From the NCBI GenBank assembly GCA_942491345.1, contig CALOAN010000020.1, positions 453,239-517,238 of the forward strand: a DNA stretch of 64,000 nucleotides. The letters run 5' to 3'. The notes beneath the pieces are model-generated. The model was given only the letters and a program-made list of their open reading frames with translations, was not told where the DNA came from and did no database searches. Below are positions 26,535-35,496 of this stretch, in pieces. A program made the position numbers and the translations under genes. The first letter of the stretch is position 1. Each line of letters begins with the position of its first letter. Source of the stretch: JAHEEL01 sp942491345 (GTDB taxonomy: Bacteria; Actinomycetota; Acidimicrobiia; Spongiisociales; UBA5794).

Positions 26535-26818
26535 TCGGACCTCCGGTATCGACGTGACTACCTGACCCCGCATACGCATTGTCCCGTTCAAGCGCGGACG
26601 CCACCCAGGGCCAATCGCCCCTATCCCAAGCCACCCACACCCCAGCAAACGAGTGCCCAGCAGCCCTCCCCAACCAGTACATACGGGGAAGCAAACAACT
26701 CGCGCAACAGGCAGAAACGACCGGCAAACAATCGGCGAGCTTCGCAATAACCGCACAGTGGGCATCGGCAACCACGTCCAGAACCGCACCACGATTGCGT
26801 CGAACTAACGTGCTCGCC

Positions 26819-28027
26819 ATGTCGGACGATATTCTCTCTTTGCCGCTGGACGACTGGGACGACAGGCGGCTACGCGAATTGATCGGGCGTCATGAGAGTC
26901 AGCGCCTCGAACTCAAGGGTCCTATCGACCCGGCAAACGCGAGTCATCGGACCGACGTCGCGAACGAAGCAGCTGGTATGGCCTCAACCGTGGGTGGCTT
27001 CATCATCATCGGCTCAAACGACGCCGATGAGCTTCTTGAGCTTCCCGGAATCGAAGCGACTGAGGAAGACGCCGAGCGCCTTCGGAATTCGCTCCTCGAC
27101 CTTGTGAAGCCCTACGTGCTCCTACGCGGTCCGAAGCTCCTAACCGCCGACGATCCCGCACGAGTGATTCTCGTGATCGAAGTCCTGCCCCACCCGCTTG
27201 GACTGCCCGCATCGGTCAAGGGAGTCTTTCGTATGCGGGTCGAGGATTCATGTCGCCCAATGCCATACGACGAAGTCCGCCGAAGGTTCACCGGGATTGG
27301 CGATTCGATCGCTGCGTCACGCCTGCTCGCTGAAGCTGCGCTCGACGAAGTACGCGAACGACTGCAGATTGGACATGCGTTCACACCGTCATTTGGGGCC
27401 GCGGTGGTGCCGGTTCCCTCGCCACGCGACCTGTCCCTCAGTGGCCGGGAGTTGAGGGACGTATTCCAGAGCGTCGTGGAGTCCGAGAAGGCGGCCTGGC
27501 TAGCCATCGAACACCCCTACTGGGGACCTGCAGAGGACCTGCTACATATCACCGCGACAGGTGTTCGTTCGGAGGTTTCTCACTTCTGGAGTTGGTTCCT
27601 TGCCCACGATGCGTCCTTCTCGGCCGCCATCGACATCATCGGCCGGCGCACCACCGGAGGTGTCGAATTAGGCGAGGTCTGGTTCTTCTGGCTAGGTGCC
27701 GTCGCGGCTCGCGTGGTTGCGTTCGGCGCTGCCCTACAGAACCGATTAGGCATAGCCGGATCCTCCCATGTCATGATCGAATCTGGCCCCATATCTGGCC
27801 TGACGTTCGATGCGGGCTCCAACATGCGAAGGACCCGGCCGATGCAGGAACCATCAACGAGAGTCCACTACGAGTTTGCGATTCCACTTCGCGCCGGAAC
27901 GGCTCAGGCTGTCGCGACTGAGGTGGAACTGTTCGGCCAACGTATCCACGATGGCACCGGACAGGGGCTTGACACGCCCCTCGCGGCTGATGTCAACGAG
28001 TACCTGCGACGAATGCTCCCGGACTGA
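26819..28027 (+). CDS. AlbA_2 (Schlafen-type) domain protein
   Basis: Product of 402 residues. Residues 20-150 match the AlbA_2 domain: RELIGRHESQRLELKGPID, VANEAAGMASTVGGFIIIGSN and then VILVIEVLPHP and the VYRR-like FRMRVEDSCRPMPYDEVRRR. This domain is found in Schlafen-like and transcription-regulator proteins, often in defence or island settings. The rest (160-400) is not recognised; it looks helical with a beta-rich end. ATG 26819 fits the family start. It is divergent from the propeller gene, with 284 bp between them serving both promoters. Confidence 0.8.
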   Translation: MSDDILSLPLDDWDDRRLRELIGRHESQRLELKGPIDPANASHRTDVANEAAGMASTVGGFIIIGSNDADELLELPGIEATEEDAERLRNSLLDLVKPYVLLRGPKLLTADDPARVILVIEVLPHPLGLPASVKGVFRMRVEDSCRPMPYDEVRRRFTGIGDSIAASRLLAEAALDEVRERLQIGHAFTPSFGAAVVPVPSPRDLSLSGRELRDVFQSVVESEKAAWLAIEHPYWGPAEDLLHITATGVRSEVSHFWSWFLAHDASFSAAIDIIGRRTTGGVELGEVWFFWLGAVAARVVAFGAALQNRLGIAGSSHVMIESGPISGLTFDAGSNMRRTRPMQEPSTRVHYEFAIPLRAGTAQAVATEVELFGQRIHDGTGQGLDTPLAADVNEYLRRMLPD

Positions 28028-28379
28028 CCGGCTGTTCGGTCGCTGCTGCCGATTCTTTGGTGTACCCCCCACCCCGGACACCCCGCCCGTGTCCTCCCTC
28101 TCCCCGGTGTACCCCCCAATCAAAGAGTGCGGGACGTAGCTCGATGAGAGTTGCGAGATGTTGAGTCCTCGGCGGAACATTATGCACGGTCCGGCAATGG
28201 ACCCCAGCATGTGAAAGGTTCGCTCCGCATGGAGCGGCACACATGCGCTCCCGGTCAGCCGCCCATATTGCCGGACATGAGCGGCACTCCATGCTGTCTC
28301 AGGGGTCGTGTTTGGGATTGCTCGCTGGTTCTCGGAGGCGGGTTGATGTGGGACCCCGCGGCTGGTGCCAGCGCGCCGC
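28028..28379. other. Intergenic 0.35 kb with short repeats
   Basis: No gene seen. It holds two exact copies of GGTGTACCCCCCA (28059-28071 and 28106-28118), a half site TATGCACGG (28180-28188) of the inverted-repeat family, and full copy 4 at 28259-28284. Confidence 0.7.
28259..28284. repeat. 26-nt inverted repeat, copy 4
   Basis: CCGCCCATA, loop TTGCCGGA, CATGAGCGG. Two mismatches in the right arm. It lies 231 bases after the AlbA_2 gene. Confidence 0.8.
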
Positions 28380-29249
28380 CTAAACGACTGGCTGTGTCTT
28401 TCCGTTGCTGAGCTCAAATGTCACGCGCACATTCCCGTTCGCCTGATGGGATTGCTTCGCTGAGCGGACGATGGGTTCCCCGTCAGCGTACGGAGCGAGG
28501 TTGCCGAGCTGCAGGTTCCCCAAAAGCCGATTCGGTCGAGTGGCGTCGTAGACGCTCACCACGCCAGAAGGTGCCGGCGTGGCGGTCACGACGAGAACTG
28601 TCTCCTCCTCGGGACCCCACCAGAGCTCAGTGACCGGGGCAGTCAGGTTCACCGATCGCTGTCCGGCATTCGCCCCGGCGTCGAACCACAGGTTGTAGAC
28701 CCCGCTGTTCACAACGTTGATTGCGTCTACGGTGTCCCAGATCCACGCCAGCCGACAACGCGGCGAGAAAAACCAGCCAACCGCGTCAACGGTGGCCAAC
28801 GGCGGTATCGGATCGAAGGTGTCGATCATCTGAACCCTCAGATTCGCACCCACGCGGTTGAGCTCGAAATTCGCGCACGACTTGTCCTGCGTCAGCACTG
28901 CGCCCGCACTGACCTCAGGGAAGTTGAACTTCTGAAACTGCCCTATTGCGTGCCGAATCTCGACGTCGAGCTCGGCGGAGTCCCTGACCACGCCAGCGCC
29001 GCCGATGCCGATGCCCGCTCCCCCTGAGCACGGGTTCGTATCAGCGCCCTCGCGTACCCGAACCTGCAGCTTGTGGTAGCCCGGCGAAGAACGCCGAGGC
29101 GCAGCGTAGACATCCAGGAGGCGCACCATGTTCGCTTGAACGTTGATCCTCTGAGGGTTGAACGCCAGCTCGTCAGGCGGATCGCACACCTCAAGGGTCG
29201 TCACCAACCCAGACAAGAAATCGCAGACGAGCAAACAACACTGCCCCAT
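28380..29249 (-). CDS. Hypothetical protein
   Basis: Product of 289 residues, no family recognised. There is no classical signal peptide, though the start (MGQCCLLVCDFLSGLVTTLE) is Cys-rich and hydrophobic. The middle has a Gly-rich loop (CSGGAGIGIGGAGVV). The C-terminal half is beta-rich with several Trp (VDAVGWFFSPRCRLAWIWD, VYNLWFDAGAN, TELWWGPEEETVLVVTATPA), compatible with a beta-sandwich binding domain. Codon use fits the element. Inverted-repeat copies 4 and 5 flank it. Confidence 0.6.
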   Translation of the reverse strand: MGQCCLLVCDFLSGLVTTLEVCDPPDELAFNPQRINVQANMVRLLDVYAAPRRSSPGYHKLQVRVREGADTNPCSGGAGIGIGGAGVVRDSAELDVEIRHAIGQFQKFNFPEVSAGAVLTQDKSCANFELNRVGANLRVQMIDTFDPIPPLATVDAVGWFFSPRCRLAWIWDTVDAINVVNSGVYNLWFDAGANAGQRSVNLTAPVTELWWGPEEETVLVVTATPAPSGVVSVYDATRPNRLLGNLQLGNLAPYADGEPIVRSAKQSHQANGNVRVTFELSNGKTQPVV

Positions 29250-29301
29250 GCCTTCCTATCGGGTGCCTTAAAACCTACAGAGCTCCCACTTGATGTCACA
29301 C

Positions 29302-29327
29302 CCGCCCATATCGGCACCTATGGGCGG
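29302..29327. repeat. 26-nt inverted repeat, copy 5
   Basis: CCGCCCATA, loop TCGGCACC, TATGGGCGG; perfect 9-bp arms. The loop is the reverse complement of the loop of copy 7, so this copy points the other way. A half site GGATATGGGC lies at 29426-29435. Confidence 0.92.
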
Positions 29328-29520
29328 CCCGACCGGGGTACAGGAGAGGCTTCCTACAAGGCTTGATCGAACCCTCACCGCCCGACCGGGGCGTGCAACA
29401 CCACCCCCATCATCCGTCCCAGCCGGATATGGGCCGTCCCTATCGAGAAAGGACCGTGCCCAGGCGTTGGAGGCCCTTCGCTGACTCAAGACCGCTCTTC
29501 GACGCGCCGATACCCACCCT

Positions 29521-29946
29521 GTGACCACACCACTTACCGACCTTCCCGGCATCGGACCCGCCACGTCGCAGCTCTTCGTCGAGGCAGGGTTCACCACGAT
29601 CGAGTCGATCGCCAACGCCGATCCCGCCAGTCTCGAGCAGGTCAAAGGGATCGGTCCGCACCGAGCTGTGGCGCTACGGACCGTCGCCCGGGAACGAAAC
29701 GCCGTCGGCACGGTGAACCTGCCCTCGACCTCACGGCCCGGGGCCTCGAACGCCACCACACCATCGACAGACAAGTCCAAGTCCAAGAAGTCCAAGTCCA
29801 AGAAGTCCAAGTCCAAGAAGTCCAAGTCCAAGGGCAAGGGCAAGTCCAAGTCCAAGTCCAAGGGCAAGAAGTCCAAGGGCAAGAAGTCCAAGGGCAAGAA
29901 GTCCAAGGGCAAGAAGTCCAAGGGCAAGAAGTCCAAGGGCAAGTAG
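29521..29946 (+). CDS. Helix-hairpin-helix protein with long Lys/Ser/Gly tail
   Basis: Product of 141 residues. Residues 5-58 carry two helix-hairpin-helix motifs (LTDLPGIGPATSQLFVEAGF and ASLEQVKGIGPHRAVAL), a non-specific DNA-binding fold. Residues 81-141 are almost entirely Lys, Ser and Gly in units KSK, KKSKSK and GKKSKGK, coded by near-exact 12-15-bp repeats. This resembles the basic tails of bacterial histone-like proteins. The likely role is DNA compaction or binding; a recombination accessory role is possible but not shown. GTG start without a clear ribosome site. Confidence 0.75.
   Translation: MTTPLTDLPGIGPATSQLFVEAGFTTIESIANADPASLEQVKGIGPHRAVALRTVARERNAVGTVNLPSTSRPGASNATTPSTDKSKSKKSKSKKSKSKKSKSKGKGKSKSKSKGKKSKGKKSKGKKSKGKKSKGKKSKGK
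29770..29943 (+). repeat. Tandem repeats AAGTCCAAG / AAGTCCAAGGGC
   Basis: A run of 9- to 15-bp units built from AAGTCCAAG and AAGTCCAAGGGCAAG that code for the Lys/Ser/Gly tail. The last 75 bases are five near-identical 15-bp units. Unit number is likely to vary by slippage in frame. Confidence 0.9.
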
Positions 29947-30299
29947 ACCTGACTCCCGGACAGATGCGACGGCCGACGGCACGCAACTCCTCGTTCCAGG
30001 GAAGCCTTTGACGCCGCCGACCTACCAAGCCGACGCCCAATCGACCGATTTGACTCACCAGCCTGCCGCCGATCCCACACCTCGACCCGCTCCGACTCAG
30101 TGAACACCGCCACAACAACCTCCTCGATGAGACACCACAGCTCTCACCGAAAGTGTTGCGTTCACCCCCAGAGACCACAGCACCTATGGGCGGGCAGAAC
30201 GAGCAGGGCCGAACGCCCAGAATGCCGGTCATGGGCGGTGTGCTCCGAAGTGCCTTGTGCCACTTTTCAGCGTAGGGTGAAACCAACTGGAGGTGCAGG
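29947..30299. other. Intergenic 0.35 kb
   Basis: No gene seen. It contains a half site CCTATGGGCGGG (30183-30194), copy 6 of the inverted repeat, and at its right end the ribosome site GGAGGTG for the next gene. Confidence 0.6.
30213..30238. repeat. 26-nt inverted repeat, copy 6
   Basis: ACGCCCAGA, loop ATGCCGGT, CATGGGCGG. A degenerate copy that keeps the CGCCCA/TGGGCG inner pairs and the GCCG in the loop. Confidence 0.7.
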
Positions 30300-30686
30300 T
30301 TGGCGGACGATTTGGGAACGATTCTCGATGAGATCCTGAGCATCAAGAAGAGCCTCCGTGAGATTCCAGCCGACGCGTTTGAGCAACGGATCGAGCTGAG
30401 AGAGCGCCTGCTCGGTCGTCAGGCTGCCGCAGCAACTGTCGCTCACGAGACCACGACGGATTCGGCTCTCTGTCGCTATCTGGAGCAGCTCGAACGGCGA
30501 CGAGACGCACTCCTTGGCCGACGGATTGACCGCTCCTGGCAGGACGGCGGCGGGGGTGGCATGGGAATCCCCGCAGAGCAGACCGAAGCGTTCAACCGCC
30601 GAATCGATGAGGCAGCCGATCTCCCGGCATTGGAGCTAGAAATCGCCCGGATCCGTGCCAGGCTGACAACCGACGGGAAAGATTGA
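30300..30686 (+). CDS. Small coiled-coil protein, hypothetical
   Basis: Product of 128 residues, mostly helical and charged (LDEILSIKKSLREIPADAFE, YLEQLERRRDALLGRRIDRS, then a Gly-rich turn GGGGGMGIPAEQ and LELEIARIRARLTTDGKD). It probably forms a coiled coil. No family recognised. The start is the TTG at 30300, with GGAGGTG six bases upstream; no ATG or GTG fits. The next inverted repeat starts five bases after its stop codon. Confidence 0.6.
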   Translation: MADDLGTILDEILSIKKSLREIPADAFEQRIELRERLLGRQAAAATVAHETTTDSALCRYLEQLERRRDALLGRRIDRSWQDGGGGGMGIPAEQTEAFNRRIDEAADLPALELEIARIRARLTTDGKD

Positions 30687-30691
30687 CCGGC

Positions 30692-30717
30692 CCGCCCATA
30701 GGTGCCGATATGCGCGG
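30692..30717. repeat. 26-nt inverted repeat, copy 7
   Basis: CCGCCCATA, loop GGTGCCGA, TATGCGCGG. One mismatch in the arms. It sits five bases after the stop of the 30300-30686 gene. Confidence 0.88.
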
Positions 30718-30781
30718 GGCGTTCGACACTTGTCAGATGACAACCGGAGGCGGATGATGGTGGGGAGGAGAGTGGTTGGTG

Positions 30782-32071
30782 ATGTTGTGGCGGAACCGGC
30801 TTGTCGTGGTGAGTCTGGTCCTGGTGCTGGCTGCGTGTGGCTCGACGGGATCGACCACGACGACTGCTTCGCCGGTCGGTTCGATGTCAACGCCGGTTTC
30901 GGCTCCCACGTCGGTTCCGTCGGCTCCGTCAACCTCCTTGTCTTTTCCTCCCTCCACGGTATCCGCGTCGTCGACGTCCACGTCTCCTGCGACCACGTCT
31001 ACTTCGACCACGACCACGTCTACTTCGACCACGACCACGGTGACAGCTGCCGCGGTTCCGGGTCAGTGGAACAAGTCGCTGCAACTTGACGAAGGGTCGC
31101 CTCTGTCGAAACAGGAGATTGTGTGGTGGGGGTGGGAGTTCGATGTGCTTGGCGTTCTCGGTGATACGTTCTTTGCGCTGGCCACCCGCCACGAGGACGG
31201 CACCATCGCTGCTTGGCACCTCCCTGTCGGTGGGTCGTGGCGCGAGGTCGGCGCTGCGGCATTCGACGGAGGATGGCTCAATGAATCATCCTCAGGCCCC
31301 GGGGGGCACGGTGCTGCCATCGGTCCTGCCGGCGCCATCGTGGACGGTGTCCTCTACAGCGGTGAGTGGGACGACGGGTACAACTACGAGACGATCCCTC
31401 CCGGTCGCGGCGTGGTATGGACGTCGCTGGACGGGATCACATGGACGAGAACGCAACTTGCGTCGATAGTGCCGGACCTGGAATCGGACGCCAACCTGTC
31501 GCTGCTCTTGGCGAGTGGCGAGCACGGGTTCGTCGCGTTGGGTGAGGCGTTTCCGCCATGGGAACCAAACGGACCTGTCGTACTCGGTCGTCCCGTTGGG
31601 TTCTTCTCGCGAGACGGCGTCACGTGGGAGGCGGTGGATATGAGCCCTTTCGTCGCTGAAGGCGTCGGCACCGAGTTCGGACATGTGCACCTTGTCGGTT
31701 GGGGTGGTGGCCGCTACGTGGCGTTGGGGTGGAACCCGGCAACTGAACAAGATGTGCAGTGGGAATCGGACGACGGGCTGACGTGGTCGGTGGTCGAGGC
31801 CGGGCTACCTCCCGTGGAGGTGCTATCGATGATCGGGCCCGACCGCCTCTTGGCCGCCGGTCCCGCCGGGTTCCTGACGCTTCGGGTACTCGACGGCGGG
31901 ACCAGCACCGAGTTGCGTTGGTCGACGAACGGCACCGCATGGACCGTTGTTCCCTTCCCGGACGAGCATGATCCCGGACGGGGTGTGGACGGCGCTGTCG
32001 GTGAGGTGGAGGTCGCTCTCGCTGGGAGAGTCACTACTGGTCAAACGACCATCTGGATTGCGAAGCCGTAG
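30782..32071 (+). CDS. Lipoprotein with Ser/Thr linker and Asp-box propeller
   Basis: Product of about 429 residues. The signal peptide ends in LVLVLAAC. Residues 22-90 are a Ser/Thr-rich linker. The rest contains Asp-box repeats of BNR/sialidase-type propellers: TSLDGITWTRTQ, SRDGVTWEAVD, ESDDGLTWSVVE and STNGTAWTVV. No sialidase catalytic residues are recognisable, so it may only bind. GGGGAGGAG lies upstream; the GTG at 30779 and TTG at 30776 are alternatives to ATG 30782. It shares its build (lipobox, Thr linker, beta-rich domain) with the genes at 33155 and 34179. Confidence 0.75.
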   Translation: MLWRNRLVVVSLVLVLAACGSTGSTTTTASPVGSMSTPVSAPTSVPSAPSTSLSFPPSTVSASSTSTSPATTSTSTTTTSTSTTTTVTAAAVPGQWNKSLQLDEGSPLSKQEIVWWGWEFDVLGVLGDTFFALATRHEDGTIAAWHLPVGGSWREVGAAAFDGGWLNESSSGPGGHGAAIGPAGAIVDGVLYSGEWDDGYNYETIPPGRGVVWTSLDGITWTRTQLASIVPDLESDANLSLLLASGEHGFVALGEAFPPWEPNGPVVLGRPVGFFSRDGVTWEAVDMSPFVAEGVGTEFGHVHLVGWGGGRYVALGWNPATEQDVQWESDDGLTWSVVEAGLPPVEVLSMIGPDRLLAAGPAGFLTLRVLDGGTSTELRWSTNGTAWTVVPFPDEHDPGRGVDGAVGEVEVALAGRVTTGQTTIWIAKP

Positions 32072-32481
32072 GCATCGTCGATCGACGCAACGCTGCAACG
32101 ACGTCTTGAGCCCACAAGCAATAGGCGCTGACCTCACCCACTCATGGCCCACACAATGAGCGGCTCCGGACTCAAGCCACGCACATGTACATCGTCGATG
32201 TTGGTGTTCAACTCGCTACCCGTGTCGTGGAGGAGGCTCCAGGAAATGCGGGCGACGCGGCGGGGGCGTCCAGTTGGCACACATCTGTCAGTATCAGCGC
32301 CCATAGGTGCCGTTATGGGCGGTATTCGGGTGGGTCTGGGTTTGTGCTGATTTGATGGCTTCGAGGACGGTGGCGACGGTCTCTTGACCCTGCGGCGAGT
32401 CGGTGCCAGCTCGGCGGAATCGTCGCCATCGCCCGCCCAGGGCTGCTGATATGTGGGATCTCCGGGGCTGCTCGGCTGGGC
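32072..32481. other. Intergenic 0.41 kb
   Basis: No gene recognised. It contains inverted-repeat copy 8. On the minus strand downstream of the next gene's stop there is a stretch without stops (about 32330-32480; GRWRRFRRAGTDSPQGQE) that looks protein-like but has no start; it may be a remnant. Confidence 0.5.
32298..32322. repeat. Inverted repeat, copy 8
   Basis: CGCCCATA, loop GGTGCCGT, TATGGGCG (G). Eight perfect pairs; the outermost base differs. The loop is identical to copy 9. Confidence 0.9.
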
Positions 32482-32889
32482 CTAGGGGACCGCCAAGAGG
32501 ATCTGCCACATGCCAATAGCTAGAGCGGCGACCGCGATCAGGAGCCAACCACCCCAGCGCCGGCGGAATCTCGGAACCCACAGCGCCACCACCCCGGAAA
32601 CCGCCACGAGAGACACGGCAAGTCCCATCAGCCCGAGACCGACGGTCGTTGCCGGGTCCGGCGGGCAGTTGTACCAGGCAACTCCGGGATCATTGCACGG
32701 TGGGATGAAGGCAAGGTAGGCAAGGTACAACCCCGCGAAGCTCACGGGGATGGCCAACAGCAGAGCCTGACGGTGAAAGCCTCTCGCCGCCACGCCACCA
32801 ACCGGAAACCGCGGCTTTCCCGGGTGTCCATGCGCCGCTAGACGCGCTCGCCGTTCGCCTGGCGCTTGCTGGTACTGGGTGCTGGTCAC
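32482..32889 (-). CDS. Small membrane protein, hypothetical
   Basis: Product of about 135 residues. A basic N-terminal 45 residues precede three membrane helices: ALLLAIPVSFAGLYLAYLAF, VGLGLMGLAVSLVAVSGVVA and WLLIAVAALAIGMWQILLAV. Between helices 1 and 2 is a short loop with two Cys (PPCNDPGVAWYNCPPDP), probably external and perhaps disulphide-bonded. The start is taken at GTG 32889; AGGAG lies about 12 bases upstream, so it is uncertain. No family recognised. It points opposite to its neighbours. Confidence 0.55.
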   Translation of the reverse strand: MTSTQYQQAPGERRARLAAHGHPGKPRFPVGGVAARGFHRQALLLAIPVSFAGLYLAYLAFIPPCNDPGVAWYNCPPDPATTVGLGLMGLAVSLVAVSGVVALWVPRFRRRWGGWLLIAVAALAIGMWQILLAVP

Positions 32890-33016
32890 GGCACCGTCAT
32901 TCTCCTGCCGCCCTCGGTTCGCTGGAATCGGGAATCCCCAGGAAGCGACTAGCAGGGCTGAGTTGGTATTCGAGCCAGACCGAGGCGAGTTGAAGGCCGT
33001 TGATGCTTCTCCGGGG

Positions 33017-33042
33017 CCGCCCATAGGTGCCGTTATGGGCGG
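33017..33042. repeat. 26-nt inverted repeat, copy 9
   Basis: CCGCCCATA, loop GGTGCCGT, TATGGGCGG; perfect 9-bp arms. It shares the loop with copy 8, 0.7 kb away. Confidence 0.92.
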
Positions 33043-33154
33043 GTCATTTGCCTCTTGCTCGGGTGGCGAGAATCGCCGATGTTGTAGGGGAGATGCCTGA
33101 TAGCGACGCTCCGTCGTGGGAGTCATAGTGTTGCTTGAGGTGAAGGGACGCAGC

Positions 33155-34051
33155 ATGTTCCGAGTGGCAGCGACCATCGCATTCGCAACCGTCGTTTTGA
33201 TGGGGTGCACGACGGATACGAGCGACACCACCGGCCCGGATACGACGCCGTCTACGACCTCAACCGTCACAACTCAGGCACCGACCATCACAGCAACCAC
33301 GACCACGCTGGCACAGTCAACGACGACCTCGGCGCCGTCAACCACAACAACGAAGGCTGCTCCGACGACAACCTCCACGACCCTCCCGACGGTTGACCAG
33401 GTTGAGACCGGGTTGTTCTGTCGGGACTTGCACGCATTTGGGTACAGCTACGTCGATGCGGTCGCCTACTGGGTACGGGAAGGGTCGCCGGAGCGCATGG
33501 ATGCAGACCGCAACGGCATCCCTTGTGAGACCGTCTACCCCGCGGACGATGTGACCGGATTCTGGGGCAGCCCGCTCCCCACCACCACGACCAGCGACAT
33601 CTACTACTCGGTCGCCACACACGCAGACCAGATCCTGTGGCCCGATGCGCTGCCAGGCAGCGGCGGCTGGTGGGGCTCCGGGTGCTCGCCGGGCAGCAAC
33701 ACCCTCCCCGAAGGGATCTGGTGGGGATACGTCACCGATCTCACCCGAACCTCCGTGACATTCGACCTCGTTTGCATCAAGTTCGTCGTGCAAACGGACA
33801 ACGATCCGAGCACCGAGGATCACGCTTGGGTGATCGAGAACAACAACCCGAAACTACGGACCATCCCGGTTAGCTCCGACGCCTTGGTGTCGTGCCAGTG
33901 GATGGGTTGCCCGCCCTATCCGTATCCGTACGTCGAGTGGATCACGGATGATCGGCTTCCGCACGGTGATTCGGGGCGAGAAGGCGGCGTCTGGTTGTAT
34001 GTCAACAACGGAGCCGTTACCGAAGTCGGCGACGCTGTCTTCGCCGGTTGA
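33155..34051 (+). CDS. Lipoprotein with Thr linker and Excalibur-like motif
   Basis: Product of 298 residues. MFRVAATIAFATVVLMGC is a lipoprotein signal. Residues 20-80 are a Thr/Ser-rich linker. Around residue 95-125 lies an Excalibur-like calcium-binding pattern (YWVREGSPERMDADRNGIPC, with the DxDxxGIxCE core). The remaining 170 residues are beta-rich with several Cys and Trp and are not recognised. ATG 33155 has GAAGGGA upstream. It should sit on the outer face of the membrane. The next gene converges on it with 127 bp between stops. Confidence 0.7.
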   Translation: MFRVAATIAFATVVLMGCTTDTSDTTGPDTTPSTTSTVTTQAPTITATTTTLAQSTTTSAPSTTTTKAAPTTTSTTLPTVDQVETGLFCRDLHAFGYSYVDAVAYWVREGSPERMDADRNGIPCETVYPADDVTGFWGSPLPTTTTSDIYYSVATHADQILWPDALPGSGGWWGSGCSPGSNTLPEGIWWGYVTDLTRTSVTFDLVCIKFVVQTDNDPSTEDHAWVIENNNPKLRTIPVSSDALVSCQWMGCPPYPYPYVEWITDDRLPHGDSGREGGVWLYVNNGAVTEVGDAVFAG

Positions 34052-34178
34052 AGTGCCACGCGGTCAACGCAAGGACCGCAATCTCGCCTCCCGAAACGAG
34101 ACAACAACTCTCGTCGAAGGTGATGCAACGACCACCTGAAATCACAGCCGAAATGTGCGGGTAGTCGTTGACGGTTCG

Positions 34179-35351
34179 CTAACCAGTGGCGGTCCAGATG
34201 AGGCGCACTCGACCATCGACACTGTGATCGGGGTTGGCGGCAGTGATATCAACAATCCTGCTCTCGTGCGACCAATCGGGTTGGTGCCAGACCAGCGGAA
34301 CATCGTCCGGCCGGTCTGCTGTGGTGAGAACGAGGAACCGTCCATCGAAATCGGCTAGTCGCTCCTCGGCTGGACTATCGGCTCGGAAGACTTCGGCTCC
34401 GGTCCCGAGGTCGAGCACAACCACTTCGCCTTGAATGTTGCGGGACCCTTCGAGCCAGTCCTCGTACGGCACATCGTCGTATTCGGGGCAGGGCCACTTG
34501 TTGTCGGGTCGGAATCGGTAGGCAAGCAAGTGTCCATCGGGAGACACATGGGCACCCAGCTCGCATGGGGTCCAGTCGGGGAACTCGTCCCAAACGGCAG
34601 GGCACGGGTACGGGTTGGCAGGGATGTCGATTTCTCCACCGGAGGAATCCCAGAATGTGATACAGATGTTGGTGCGACACGAGCCACTGTCGAAATGGTC
34701 GACCCCGACGAAGAGGCCACCACCGTACGAGCTGGGGAACAACCCGTAGTCGCCGTCCCCGGCACAAACCACGAAGTCCTCGGGGTCACCGGTTTCCAGA
34801 TCATGGACCCGAATCGGGTGCGGGCACCAATCCTCAGCGTCGTCGAATCGCCACACTGCGAGGCGACCGTCGAGGTTGATGAACCCCCCCGAGCCTCCCG
34901 CCGGATAGCCTACTGGCTCGCTGGCACCTGAGGGCAGACGCCAGATCCCCGGCACCTCTGAAAGCCAGTGGTAGGAGAACAGCAATCCACCGGCACCGTC
35001 ACTCCACACCGAAGTGACCGGTTCGTCGACAAGCTGTGTCTCCCCACCGCTCGTCACCTCGATCGCACCGAACGAGCCATAGCGGAAGAACGGTGGAAGC
35101 TGCGGAGCGGCAACCGTTGCTGGTGAAACAGGCACCGTGGTTGATGTGCTCGTCGTGGCGGTCGCTGTCGTGGTCGGCGCATCGGCAACGGTCGTCGAAG
35201 ACGTTGCTGCGAACGTCGTGCTGGAAGGCATCACTTGGGTGGTTGCGATGCTTGACGCAACAAGCTCCCCGGGATCGACGGCCGGATCGTTGTCGCCGCA
35301 AGCCGCCACGCCCACAACGACCAACACCACCAGGAGCGTCCACCATCGCAT
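34179..35351 (-). CDS. Lipoprotein with Thr linker and propeller-like domain
   Basis: Product of 390 residues. MRWWTLLVVLVVVGVAAC is a lipoprotein signal, followed by an Ala/Thr/Ser linker to about residue 80. The remainder has repeated strands with Trp/Asp/Gly (IWRLPSGASEPVGYPAGGSG, VRVHDLETGDPED-like segments, HVSPDGHLLAYRF, VVVLDLGTGAEVF), typical of a TolB-type beta-propeller. Several Cys pairs may form disulphides. Function unknown, extracellular. It is the third lipoprotein of the same build in this element. Confidence 0.7.
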   Translation of the reverse strand: MRWWTLLVVLVVVGVAACGDNDPAVDPGELVASSIATTQVMPSSTTFAATSSTTVADAPTTTATATTSTSTTVPVSPATVAAPQLPPFFRYGSFGAIEVTSGGETQLVDEPVTSVWSDGAGGLLFSYHWLSEVPGIWRLPSGASEPVGYPAGGSGGFINLDGRLAVWRFDDAEDWCPHPIRVHDLETGDPEDFVVCAGDGDYGLFPSSYGGGLFVGVDHFDSGSCRTNICITFWDSSGGEIDIPANPYPCPAVWDEFPDWTPCELGAHVSPDGHLLAYRFRPDNKWPCPEYDDVPYEDWLEGSRNIQGEVVVLDLGTGAEVFRADSPAEERLADFDGRFLVLTTADRPDDVPLVWHQPDWSHESRIVDITAANPDHSVDGRVRLIWTATG

Positions 35352-35414
35352 GTGCAGCCTCCACCCGACAGTGTCACCCCATACGTCTCAACGGGTCAAG
35401 AGCCAATCCCACGA

Positions 35415-35440
35415 CCGTCCATATCCGGCACTATGCACGG
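35415..35440. repeat. 26-nt inverted repeat, copy 10
   Basis: CCGTCCATA, loop TCCGGCAC, TATGCACGG. The central pairs are kept and the arms have two changes. It points the same way as copy 5, opposite to most others. It is the last copy before the right end. Confidence 0.8.
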
Positions 35441-35496
35441 CCGCGGTTCGCTGTTCGGGTTCGACAGGATGGGCCGCTGTGTGCGAGAGTTGGGGT

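Noticed and set aside
32130..32322. Plus-strand frames after the 30782-32071 gene
   Set aside because: Short, no ribosome site, no protein-like pattern; they run through an inverted repeat.
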